DNA of 64,000 bases. It comes from JADJVL01 sp046331545 (GTDB lineage: Bacteria; Acidobacteriota; Holophagae; Holophagales; Holophagaceae). Made by a program: the position numbers and the translations under genes. Under the pieces are notes generated by a model, which saw only the letters and a list, made by a program, of their open reading frames with translations, was not told the origin of the DNA and made no database searches. The DNA lies in NCBI GenBank assembly GCA_046331545.1, contig JAXLQR010000002.1, positions 1,364,001 through 1,428,000 of the forward strand, in the 5' to 3' direction. Positions 35,458 through 43,764 of the stretch are shown in pieces (position 1 is the first letter of the stretch; the number at the start of each line of letters is the position of its first letter).

Positions 35458-36966
35458 TCAGCGCAGGACCAGGAGGACGCCGTCGAGGGCCCGGCGCGCG
35501 AACCCCTCCCCCAGGAAGCCCTGGAGGAAGCCCCCCGCGAGCACGATGGCGGCGCAGACCAGGAGGGTGGCCCCCGCGAAGGGCGCCTCCACCTCGGGCC
35601 GCTCCGCGGCCTCCCGCTCCTGGCGCTCGGTGGGCTTCTCGAGGAAGAGGGCCACCAGCACCCGCAGGTAGTAGTAGACCGACGCGAGGCTGGCCAGGAC
35701 GCCGAGGACGGCGAGGCCGACGTGGCCGGTCCCCACGAGCTCCTTGAAGAGCATGTACTTCCCGTAGAAGCCGCCCGTGGGCGGAATGCCCGCGAGGCTG
35801 AGGAAGCAGACCGCGGCGCTCAGCCCCAGGACCGGGCGCTTCCAGCCGGCGCCCCGCAGGTCCGAGAAGGTGGTGCGGTCCCCCACCAGCCCGAGGGCCG
35901 TCAGCAGCCCGAAGGCCCCCATGTTCATGGCCAGGTAGATCACGAGGTAGAAGATCATGGCGCCATAGGCCCGCTCGGTGCCGGCCACGAAGCCCAGGAG
36001 CAGGTAGCCCGCGTGGCTGATGCTGGAGTAGGCCAGCATGCGCTTCACCGAGGTCTGGCTGAGGGCCGTGAGGTTGCCCACCACCATGGTGAGGGCCGCC
36101 AGCACCGCCACGGCGGCCTGGAGCTTGGCCCCCAGCACGGGCGCCTGGGAGAGGCCCCCGGGGAAGGCCCGGAGGAGGGCCACCAGGGCCACGCCCTTGG
36201 TGGCCACGGACATGAAGCCCGCGATGGGATGGGGGGCGCCCTCGTAGGCGTCCGGCGTCCACTGGTGGAAGGGAGCCGCGCTCACCTTGAAGAGGAAGCC
36301 CATCAGCAGCAGGGCGGCCCCGGCGAGGGCCAGGGGATCCGGGCCCCCGGACTCGGCGGCCAGGGCCGCGAGGCGCGCTCCGATGTCGTTGAGGTCGAAG
36401 GACCGCGTCAGCCCGTAGAGGAGGGCCGAGCCCATGAGGAAGCAGGCCGCGGCCACCGCCCCGGTGAGGAAGTACTTCAGGCCTCCCTCCACCGCCTCGG
36501 GCCGCTCCCGGACGGTGGCGGTGAGGGCGTAGAGGGGGATGCTCAGGAGCTCGAGGCCCAGGAACATCACCAGGAGGTTCGTGGTGGCCGCGAACATCAT
36601 CATGCCCGTCACGCTGAAGAGCAGGAGGCTGAGGGTCTCCCCCTTGAAGGCGCCCTCCTGGTGGAGGTGGTCCCAGCACTGCAGCGTCGCCAGCGCGCCG
36701 CAGACGGTCACGAAAATGCCGCCGAACTGGGCCAGCCGGTCCATGCGGAGCTGGCCGAAGCTCGGCTGGCTGCCGAGGTGCCAGAGCTCCGTGAGGTGGT
36801 AGAAGCTCGCCAGGAGGGCCCCGAGGGCCACGCAGAACATCACGGCGCGGATCCACTTGTGGGTGGCCTGGTCCCGGTCCAGGGACGCGATGGGCAGCAG
36901 GCAGGCCCCGAGGGCCGGAATCAGCACCGGGAGCAGGGCGGCGAATTCCGAGGCGGAGAGGTTCAT
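35458..36966 (-). CDS. nuoN: NADH-quinone oxidoreductase subunit N
   Basis: This 502-residue antiporter-like subunit of complex I has about 14 helices. Conserved segments include 'TTNLLVMFLGLELLSIPLYALT' and 'FLFKVSAAPFHQWTPDAYEGAP', with the Lys of the proton channel. The start overlaps the nuoM stop by 4 bases. It is the last gene of the nuoHIJKLMN run. Confidence 0.95.
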   Translation of the reverse strand: MNLSASEFAALLPVLIPALGACLLPIASLDRDQATHKWIRAVMFCVALGALLASFYHLTELWHLGSQPSFGQLRMDRLAQFGGIFVTVCGALATLQCWDHLHQEGAFKGETLSLLLFSVTGMMMFAATTNLLVMFLGLELLSIPLYALTATVRERPEAVEGGLKYFLTGAVAAACFLMGSALLYGLTRSFDLNDIGARLAALAAESGGPDPLALAGAALLLMGFLFKVSAAPFHQWTPDAYEGAPHPIAGFMSVATKGVALVALLRAFPGGLSQAPVLGAKLQAAVAVLAALTMVVGNLTALSQTSVKRMLAYSSISHAGYLLLGFVAGTERAYGAMIFYLVIYLAMNMGAFGLLTALGLVGDRTTFSDLRGAGWKRPVLGLSAAVCFLSLAGIPPTGGFYGKYMLFKELVGTGHVGLAVLGVLASLASVYYYLRVLVALFLEKPTERQEREAAERPEVEAPFAGATLLVCAAIVLAGGFLQGFLGEGFARRALDGVLLVLR

Positions 36967-38612
36967 CGCGCGGCCTCCGCGGCAACGGTGGACGGGGCGT
37001 GGGGCGCGGACGCGGCCTCGGCGACGTGCGGGGCCGGGGCATGGCCGGCCGGAGCCCGGTCGGCCGGAGCCCGGAAGGCCGGGGCCGGGAAGGCCGGGGC
37101 CGGGGCGCCCGCCGCCTGGAGCAGCTGGGCCACCGGCGTCTCGCTGGCCGCCAGGAAAGTCTTCGAATGCAGCCCCATCCAGAACACCAGCGCCACCAGG
37201 GGCAGCATCACCGCGATCTCGCGCCCGTTCAGGTCCGTCTCGAGGTGGTGGGTGCCGCTGTCGGGATCGGGGTTCTCGGGGCCCCAGAAGACGCGCTTCA
37301 CCATCCAGAGCATGTAGACGGCGCCGAGGAGCACGCCCAGGGAGGCCAGGGCCGCCGCCGTGCGACCCCAGGCGAGGCCGCTCACCCAGGTCCCGTTCAG
37401 GATGAGGAACTCGCCGATGAACCCGTTGGTCAGGGGCAGCCCGATGCTGCTCAGGGTGATGACGAGGAAGAAGGCCGTGAAGACGGGCATCCGGGAGGCC
37501 ACGCCGCCGAAGTCAGCGATCATCCGCGTGTGGGCGCGGTCGTAGAGCATGCCCACCAGGAGGAAGAGGGCGCCGGTGCTGATGCCGTGGTTGAGCATCT
37601 GCAGCATCGCCCCCTGCACGCCGATGACGGTGAAGCTGGCGATGCCGAGGATGACGAAGCCCATGTGGGAGACGGAACTGTAGGCCACCAGCTTCTTCAC
37701 GTCCCGCTGCACCATGGCCACCAGGGCGCCGTAGATGATGGCGATGACGCTGAGGACCGCGAGGGGCTTCGCGTAGTGCAGGGCGGCGGCGGGGAACATC
37801 GGGATGGCGAAGCGGAGGAGGCCGTACCCGCCCAGCTTCAGCAGCACGCCGGCGAGGATCACCGAGCCCGCGGTGGGGGCCTGCACGTGGGCGTCCGGCA
37901 GCCAGGTGTGGAGCGGGAAGAGCGGCACCTTGATCGCGAAGGCGAGGGCGAAGGCGAGGAACAGCAGGCACTGGGTGCGGAAGGGCATCGCCAGGGCGGC
38001 CTGGGCCATCACGGCCGGGGAGAAGGAGCCCGCCGCCGAGGCCAGGTAGAGCAGCGCGACGAGCCAGAGCAGCGAGCCCGCCAGGGTGTAGAGGAAGAAC
38101 TTGTTCGCCGCGTAGCGCCGCTCGTCCCCGCCCCAGACGCCGATCATGAAGTACATCGGGATGAGCATCGCCTCCCAGAAGAGGTAGAAGAACAGCAGGT
38201 CCTGGGCGAGCAGGGCGCCGAGCATGGCGCTCTCCAGCAGCAGGAACAGCGCGAAGAAAGTCCCGGACCGCTGCTTGAGGCTCTCCCAGGTGCCCAGCAT
38301 GGTCAGGGGCACGAGGAAGGTGGTCAGCAGCACCAGCCAGAGGTTCAGCCCGTCGGCGGCGAAGGCGTAGTCCACCGGCAGCCCCACCACCGTGAACCAG
38401 GCCCGGCGCTCGAGGAAGAGGGTCCCCGTCAGGTCCGGGGCCAGCACGAGGAGGCGGGCGAGGCTGATGACGAAGAGGCCGGTGGACCCCGCGAGGGAGA
38501 GCCACTTCACCACCGGCGACTGGCGGTCCGGGAAGGCCAGGAGCAGCAGGCCCAGGACGGCCGGGGCGAAGACCAGGAAGGAGAGGAGGTGGGTGCTCAT
38601 CCAGGAAGTCAC
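36963..38612 (-). CDS. nuoM: NADH-quinone oxidoreductase subunit M
   Basis: This 549-residue proton-pumping subunit has 'FYLFWEAMLIPMYFMIGVWGG' and 'KVPLFPLHTWLPDAHVQAPTAGSV'. It is about 40 residues longer than E. coli NuoM because of an Ala/Pro-rich tail built of pentapeptides. The start is either GTG at 38612 or ATG at 38600; neither has a strong Shine-Dalgarno, and nuoL ends 6 bases upstream. Confidence 0.95.
   Translation of the reverse strand: MTSWMSTHLLSFLVFAPAVLGLLLLAFPDRQSPVVKWLSLAGSTGLFVISLARLLVLAPDLTGTLFLERRAWFTVVGLPVDYAFAADGLNLWLVLLTTFLVPLTMLGTWESLKQRSGTFFALFLLLESAMLGALLAQDLLFFYLFWEAMLIPMYFMIGVWGGDERRYAANKFFLYTLAGSLLWLVALLYLASAAGSFSPAVMAQAALAMPFRTQCLLFLAFALAFAIKVPLFPLHTWLPDAHVQAPTAGSVILAGVLLKLGGYGLLRFAIPMFPAAALHYAKPLAVLSVIAIIYGALVAMVQRDVKKLVAYSSVSHMGFVILGIASFTVIGVQGAMLQMLNHGISTGALFLLVGMLYDRAHTRMIADFGGVASRMPVFTAFFLVITLSSIGLPLTNGFIGEFLILNGTWVSGLAWGRTAAALASLGVLLGAVYMLWMVKRVFWGPENPDPDSGTHHLETDLNGREIAVMLPLVALVFWMGLHSKTFLAASETPVAQLLQAAGAPAPAFPAPAFRAPADRAPAGHAPAPHVAEAASAPHAPSTVAAEAAR
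37030..37104 (-). repeat. 15-bp tandem repeat (about 5 units) in the nuoM 3' end
   Basis: Units at 37030, 37045, 37060, 37075 and 37090 encode [PRH]-A-P-A-x pentapeptides. The last two units by coordinate are identical at all 15 bases. Confidence 0.8.
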
Positions 38613-38618
38613 GGCGGC

Positions 38619-40526
38619 CTACTTCAGGAAGACGTAGAGGAGCAGGAGGGCGCCGAGGCCCATGGTCAGCGCGTAGTTCCGCACCCGGCCGGTCTGCCAG
38701 AGGGCGGTGAAGTCCCCCGCGACGCGGGTCAGGGCCCCGGGCAGGTTCACCCCCAGGCCGTCGATGATGATCACGTCCACGAGCTTCCACATGAGGTTGC
38801 CGAACCAGCGCACGGGGCGGAGGAGGTAGGCCTCCACGCCCTCGTCCACGAAGTACTTGTTCAGCAGCACGGTGTGCAGGCCCGGCAGCTTCGCCCCCAG
38901 GGCCTCGCCCTTCGCCAGGCCGTCCTTGTACATCCACCAGCCCAGCGCGCCGGAAGCGATCCCCAGGGTGGTGGAGATCCCGGCGAGCAGCCAGGCGGGG
39001 CCTTCGTGGTGGCCCGCGCCGTGCCCGGCCGCCGCCTGGCCGAAGGTGAGGGCCGGCTCGAGGAAGTGCTCGATGGCGAAGGAGCCGCCGAAGGCCTTGG
39101 GGATGCCCCAGAGGCCGGCGAGGACCGAGCCCGCCGCCAGCACGGCGAGCGGCGCGGTCATGGTCCAGGGGCTCTCGTGGGCGTGCTCGAAGGCGTGGTG
39201 GTCCCGGGGCTCGCCCCAGAAGGTGAGGGCCATGAGGCGCCACATGTAGAAGCTCGTGCAGCAGGCGCCGACCACGCCCAGGACCCAGAGGGCCGGGTTC
39301 TTCAGGTAGGCGAGGTAGAGGATCTCGTCCTTGCTGAAGAAGCCCGAGAAGCCCGGGAAGCCCATGATGGCGAAGGTCGCCAGCACCATCGTCCCGAAGG
39401 TCCACGGCATCTTCCCCCGCAGTCCGCCCATCCGGAACAGGTCCTGCTCGTGGTGCATGGCGTGGATCACGCTGCCGGCGCCGAGGAAGAGGAGGGCCTT
39501 GAACCAGGCGTGGGTGAAGACGTGGAAGAAGCCCGCGGCGTAGCCGGCGGACCCGAGGCCGAGGAACATGTAGCCGAGCTGGGAGACGGTGGAGTAGGCC
39601 AGCACCTTCTTGATGTCGCGCTGGACGAGGCCGATGGTCGCCGCGAAGAGGGCCGTGGCGACGCCCACCCAGGCGATCACGTCGAGGGTGTGGGGCGTGA
39701 GGGTGAAGACCGGCGCGAGCCGGCAGATCAGGTAGATGCCCGAGGTCACCATGGTGGCGGCGTGGATCAGGGCGCTGACGGGGGTCGGGCCCGCCATCGC
39801 GTCCGGCAGCCAGAGGTAGAGGGGGATCTGGGCGCTCTTGCCGGTGGCGCCCACGAAGAGCATCAGGGTCGCGAAGGTCAGGAGGCCCCAGCCCAGCTCG
39901 GCGTGGAGGCGGCCCGCCTGGTCGAGGATGCCCGAGACGGTGAGCGTCCCGAACATGCCGAAGAGGGCCATCATGCCGATGGCCATGCCCAGGTCGCCCA
40001 CGCGGTTGAAGAGGAAGGCCTTGAGGCCGGCCGCCGGGGCGTAGTCGGTCTCGAAGTAGTAGCCGATGAGGAGGTAGGAGCAGAGGCCCACGCCCTCCCA
40101 GCCCACGAAGAGCAGGGGCAGGCTGCTGCCCATGACCAGCATGAGCATGAAGAAGACGAAGAGGTTCAGGTACGCGAAGTAGCGCGCGTAGCCCTCCTCC
40201 TCGTGCATGTAGCCGACGGAGTAGAGGTGGATGAGCGCGCCGATGCCGGTGATGACCAGCATGAAGGCGCCGCTCAGGGGGTCCACCACCAGCCCGAAGG
40301 GCACGCTGAGCCCGCCGGCGGCCATCCACTCGAAGTAGGTGGCCTCGAGGCGCTGGTGGGGCGCCCCCTTCATCGCCATGAACGCGATGAGGGAGAGCAC
40401 GAAGGCGATCGCCACCATGCCGACGGCCACGTAGGAGACGACGCCCTTTCCGGCGCGCTTGCCGAGGAGTCCGTTGAAGGCCGAGCCCAGCAGGGGCAGG
40501 ACGGGGATGAGCCAGAGGGTCGTCAT
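38619..40526 (-). CDS. nuoL: NADH-quinone oxidoreductase subunit L
   Basis: This 635-residue subunit has about 16 helices, with 'FVGWEGVGLCSYLLIGYY' and 'KSAQIPLYLWLPDAMAGPTPVSALIHAATMV' typical of NuoL. The C-terminal region carries the lateral helix HL ('KYFVDEGVEAYLLRPVRWFGN') that braces NuoM and NuoN. It is 7 bases after nuoK. Confidence 0.95.
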   Translation of the reverse strand: MTTLWLIPVLPLLGSAFNGLLGKRAGKGVVSYVAVGMVAIAFVLSLIAFMAMKGAPHQRLEATYFEWMAAGGLSVPFGLVVDPLSGAFMLVITGIGALIHLYSVGYMHEEEGYARYFAYLNLFVFFMLMLVMGSSLPLLFVGWEGVGLCSYLLIGYYFETDYAPAAGLKAFLFNRVGDLGMAIGMMALFGMFGTLTVSGILDQAGRLHAELGWGLLTFATLMLFVGATGKSAQIPLYLWLPDAMAGPTPVSALIHAATMVTSGIYLICRLAPVFTLTPHTLDVIAWVGVATALFAATIGLVQRDIKKVLAYSTVSQLGYMFLGLGSAGYAAGFFHVFTHAWFKALLFLGAGSVIHAMHHEQDLFRMGGLRGKMPWTFGTMVLATFAIMGFPGFSGFFSKDEILYLAYLKNPALWVLGVVGACCTSFYMWRLMALTFWGEPRDHHAFEHAHESPWTMTAPLAVLAAGSVLAGLWGIPKAFGGSFAIEHFLEPALTFGQAAAGHGAGHHEGPAWLLAGISTTLGIASGALGWWMYKDGLAKGEALGAKLPGLHTVLLNKYFVDEGVEAYLLRPVRWFGNLMWKLVDVIIIDGLGVNLPGALTRVAGDFTALWQTGRVRNYALTMGLGALLLLYVFLK

Positions 40527-40533
40527 CGCAGCC

Positions 40534-40854
40534 TCACTGCTTCATCAGGTCGGCGCGGTCGGCGTCGGTGGTCTGGCGGTGCCGGTGGAAGGCGATGACC
40601 AGGGCCAGGCCCACGGCCGCCTCGCAGGCCGCGACGCCGATGATGAAGAGGTAGAAGATCGTGCCTCGCACGTCGTTGCCGTGGGCGCGGGCGAAGGCGA
40701 GGAGCACGACGTTGGCGGCGTTGAGCATCAGCTCGATGCCCATGAACTGCATCAGCAGCGTGCGGCGCACCAGCACGGTGGCCAGTCCGGCCACGAAGAG
40801 CAGGAGGCCGACGGCGAGGTAGCCCTGGAGGTTGCCGGTCATGAGGCCGTCCAT
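40534..40854 (-). CDS. nuoK: NADH-quinone oxidoreductase subunit K
   Basis: This 106-residue protein has three helices. The conserved membrane Glu residues are in 'MGIELMLNAANVV' and 'ACEAAVGLAL'. The ATG overlaps the nuoJ stop by one base. Confidence 0.95.
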   Translation of the reverse strand: MDGLMTGNLQGYLAVGLLLFVAGLATVLVRRTLLMQFMGIELMLNAANVVLLAFARAHGNDVRGTIFYLFIIGVAACEAAVGLALVIAFHRHRQTTDADRADLMKQ

Positions 40855-41345
40855 CAGTGCTCCCTTTTCGTCAGCGCCACGGCGGCGATCATCGCGGCCA
40901 GCAGCAGGAGTCCCACGGCCTCGAAGGCCAGGAGGTGCGCGCTGAAGAGCTCGCGGCCCACCTTCTCGAGCGTCATGGCGGGGGCGGGCCCGGCCTTGGC
41001 GCCCAGGGCCGCGGCGGCGGGGCTCTTCAGGACGAGGCGGAGGGCGCCGAACCCGAGCACCGCGCAGAGGGCGACGCCGGACCAGCGCTGGAGGGGCCGG
41101 GCCTGCACGGCGGGCTCCTCCTCGTGGCTGTTGAGCAGCATGATCACGAAGAGCACCAGCACCATGATGGCGCCGCTGTAGACGATGAGCTGCAGGGCGG
41201 CGGCGACCGGATTCGCGAGGAGCAGGAAGAGGCCGGCGACCCCGAAGAAGCTCAGCACCATGCAGAGGCCCGCCGTGATGACGTTCTTCTGCAGGATCAT
41301 GGCGCCGGCGCCGAGGAGCGTGATGAGCGCGAAGACGACGAACAT
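40854..41345 (-). CDS. nuoJ: NADH-quinone oxidoreductase subunit J
   Basis: This 163-residue protein has five hydrophobic segments, with 'LQLIVYSGAIMVLVLFVIMLLN' typical of NuoJ helix 3 (the pi-bulge helix). AGGAGGG lies 3 nt before the ATG; the frame is open further upstream but that part overlaps nuoI and is not conserved. Confidence 0.93.
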   Translation of the reverse strand: MFVVFALITLLGAGAMILQKNVITAGLCMVLSFFGVAGLFLLLANPVAAALQLIVYSGAIMVLVLFVIMLLNSHEEEPAVQARPLQRWSGVALCAVLGFGALRLVLKSPAAAALGAKAGPAPAMTLEKVGRELFSAHLLAFEAVGLLLLAAMIAAVALTKREH

Positions 41346-41353
41346 GCGCCCTC

Positions 41354-41917
41354 CTACTTCGACACGGGGACGCGCGGGACGGCGGGCAGCGGATCCTGCT
41401 GGATCTCGGGCTTCCCGTCGGCGGCCGCGTAGGTGTTCATGAGGTCCCACTTGCCGAAGTTCATGGCGAGGCGGTCGTAGGCCGCGAGCTCGTACTCGTT
41501 CCGCAGCCAGATGGCGTCCTTGGGGCAGGCCTCCTCGCACATGCCGCAGTAGATGCAGCGCAGCATGTCGATGCGGAAGACCTTCGGACGCTTCTCCTCG
41601 AAGCCCTGGGTGTAGTTCAGGTCGCTGAACTCCTCGGCCTCGATGGTGATGCACCGGGCCGGGCAGGCCTCGGCGCACATGAAGCAGGCCACGCACTTGA
41701 TCGCCCCGTCCTCGAAGCGCTTGAGCTCGTGGAGCCCGCGGTAGCCCGCCGGCATGGGCTTCTTCATCTCGGGGTACTGGATGGTGAAGCGCTTCGCCGT
41801 GGGCGTCGTGATCTGCTTCAGGAAGTGCCGGAACGTGATGGCCATGCCCTTCAGCACCGGCCAGACGTAGCTGCGGTCCAGCCAGGTGAGTTCGACCTGC
41901 TTGACGACGACGCCCAT
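41354..41917 (-). CDS. nuoI: NADH-quinone oxidoreductase subunit I
   Basis: This 187-residue ferredoxin-like subunit has two CxxCxxCxxxCP motifs ('CVACFMCAEACP' at about 75 and 'CIYCGMCEEACP' at about 120) that hold clusters N6a and N6b and pass electrons toward quinone. It lies between nuoJ and nuoH with 1-8 base gaps. Confidence 0.95.
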   Translation of the reverse strand: MGVVVKQVELTWLDRSYVWPVLKGMAITFRHFLKQITTPTAKRFTIQYPEMKKPMPAGYRGLHELKRFEDGAIKCVACFMCAEACPARCITIEAEEFSDLNYTQGFEEKRPKVFRIDMLRCIYCGMCEEACPKDAIWLRNEYELAAYDRLAMNFGKWDLMNTYAAADGKPEIQQDPLPAVPRVPVSK

Positions 41918-41918
41918 G

Positions 41919-42971
41919 TCAGTGGCTCCTCATCCAGTAGGCGTAGGCCAGCAGGTTCGCCATCGAGAGCGGCAGCATCACCTTCCACCCCATGAACATG
42001 AGCTGGTCGTAGCGGAAGCGCGGCAGGGTCCAGCGCACCCAGATGAAGACCCAGCACAGGAAGAGGACCTTCACCGCGAAGGACACGACGGTCAGCGCCC
42101 AGTGGGCGTCGGGCATGAAGGGCACCTGCCAGCCGCCGAGGAACATCGTGGTGATCAGCGCCGAGGCCGTGATGATGTGGAAGTACTCCGCGAGGCCCAT
42201 GAGGGCGAACTTCATGGAGCCGTACTCGGTGTGGAAGCCCGCCACGATCTCCGACTCGCCCTCGGCGAAGTCGAAGGGCAGGCGGTTGGTCTCGGCGAAC
42301 ATGCACACGAAGAAGACCAGGAAGCCCACGGGCTGGCGCCAGATGAACCAGCCGCGGGCGCCCTGGTCCGCGATGATCTGGTGCGGGTCGTATCCGCCCA
42401 CGGCCATGAACACGGCCAGCACGGCGAGGCTCATGCCGATCTCGTAGCTCACCATCTGGGCCGAGGCCCGCATGCCGCCGAGGATGGACCACTTGTTGTT
42501 GCTGGACCAGGCGGACACGAGGATGCCGTAGACCGAGAGGGCGGCGATGGCCATGGGGTAGAGCATGCCCATGCCGTTGGCCGGTTCCAGCAGGCTGAGG
42601 TGGTAGGTGTGGCCGCCGCTGGTGACGCTCCTCCCGAAGGGGATCACGGCGAAGCCCAGGAGCCCGGGCACGAACATCAGCAGGGGGCCGAGCCAGTAGA
42701 GCCGCTTGGTGACGTGGGGCGGGACCAGGTCCTCCTTGAAGAAGAACTTGATGCCGTCGGCGATGGCGTGAAGGAGGCCGATGACGCGGTACCTGCCGAA
42801 GAGGGCGGCCCGGTTCGGCCCGATGCGGTCCTGGATCATGGCGGAACCCCGGCGCTCCACCCAGGTCAGGGGCGGGGCCAGGGCCATGAGGAAGCCGAAC
42901 GCGATCACGACCTTGACCAGCATCCACAGGGTCGCCACGGACAGTCCGGTCAGGTGGGCAAGGGTATCCAT
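41919..42971 (-). CDS. nuoH: NADH-quinone oxidoreductase subunit H
   Basis: This 350-residue subunit has eight or more helices and forms the quinone chamber. 'LTWVERRGSAMIQDRIGPNRAA' and 'ETNRLPFDFAEGESEIVAGFHTEY' carry the Glu and Arg residues near the quinone tunnel. It is the first gene of the run; the neighbour upstream is divergent and unrelated, so nuoA-G are elsewhere. Confidence 0.95.
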   Translation of the reverse strand: MDTLAHLTGLSVATLWMLVKVVIAFGFLMALAPPLTWVERRGSAMIQDRIGPNRAALFGRYRVIGLLHAIADGIKFFFKEDLVPPHVTKRLYWLGPLLMFVPGLLGFAVIPFGRSVTSGGHTYHLSLLEPANGMGMLYPMAIAALSVYGILVSAWSSNNKWSILGGMRASAQMVSYEIGMSLAVLAVFMAVGGYDPHQIIADQGARGWFIWRQPVGFLVFFVCMFAETNRLPFDFAEGESEIVAGFHTEYGSMKFALMGLAEYFHIITASALITTMFLGGWQVPFMPDAHWALTVVSFAVKVLFLCWVFIWVRWTLPRFRYDQLMFMGWKVMLPLSMANLLAYAYWMRSH

Positions 42972-43043
42972 GGGCGGCGGTATCCGAAGGGCCGGAACGG
43001 CAGGGCTTTGGGGAAGGAAATCCGCGGGGCGGCGAACCTTAAG

Positions 43044-43072
43044 AAGTTAGCAGAGGGGGCTGGGACTGGTAA
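43044..43072 (-). promoter_or_regulatory. candidate promoter of the nuoH-N operon
   Basis: On the minus strand: -35 TTACCA (43072-43067), a 17-bp spacer, and -10 TAACTT (43049-43044). The expected start is near 43037, giving a leader of about 66 nt. Confidence 0.5.
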
Positions 43073-43207
43073 GGGCGGGGCCCGGCCCCGAGGCCTCCGA
43101 CTGGTCTAGCCAGGAATCCTTGAACCGGCTCTGGGGCCTGGACCACTCACGGGCGATGCTCTGGAAAACCCACCGGGGCCCTCGCCCCTCACCCTTCCGG
43201 AGTCCCC

Positions 43208-43708
43208 ATGCCCCGCCTCCGCGGCCTCGCCCTGTCCGCCCTCCTCGCCCTGGGCGCCGCGCCCGCCCTGCCGGCCCAGACGCCCACCCACCTCGGCGTG
43301 CCCCAGTACCGCCTGTTCACCCTGCGCTTCTACCGCGCCGCCACGGATCCCGTGGGCGGCAACCAGTACAGCGGCCTGCAGATCTGGGACGGCGCCGGGA
43401 ATCCCATGACCTTCCCGGCCTCGGGGATGGCGATGGTGATCACCGACCTGCGGGTCACCCACCAGGGCATCCCCTACACCAACGGCACCTGGGAGATCGC
43501 GGAGATGAACCAGAACACCAACGGGATCTTCAACCAGCGCTGGCAGCTCTTCCTGCCGCAGACCGCCGTGGCGGGCGGCCACCACGCCCCCATGACCTCG
43601 GGCCTCGTGTTCAGCTACCCCATGAAGCCCGTGCTCTCCACGAACATGGACCAGACGCAGGTGGCCAACCAGGTCTACGCCTACGGGTACTTCGTCCCGG
43701 TGAAGTAG
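43208..43708 (+). CDS. secreted protein of unknown function
   Basis: This 166-residue protein has a clear signal peptide ending ALPAQ (about residue 24). The mature part is rich in Tyr, Asn, Gln and Gly with alternating strand-like segments and no Cys. I recognise no family. CGGAG lies 5 nt before the ATG. It stands alone between the nuo operon (divergent) and glnS (convergent). Confidence 0.65.
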   Translation: MPRLRGLALSALLALGAAPALPAQTPTHLGVPQYRLFTLRFYRAATDPVGGNQYSGLQIWDGAGNPMTFPASGMAMVITDLRVTHQGIPYTNGTWEIAEMNQNTNGIFNQRWQLFLPQTAVAGGHHAPMTSGLVFSYPMKPVLSTNMDQTQVANQVYAYGYFVPVK

Positions 43709-43720
43709 CGGGCCCGGCGG

Positions 43721-43764
43721 GGCCCCCGCGGTCCCAGGCGTGCGGCGCCGAGGACGCGGGGGCC
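43721..43764. terminator. strong stem-loop between convergent genes
   Basis: GGCCCCCGC pairs with GCGGGGGCC, and after a one-base bulge GTCC pairs with GGAC; the loop is 17 nt. It fills the gap between the secreted protein and glnS. Confidence 0.5.

Noticed and set aside
36999..40598. A 1,199-codon open frame on the + strand opposite nuoM and nuoL
   Set aside because: It is an antisense shadow of well-conserved complex I genes and has a His/Glu/Gly-rich composition with no domain.
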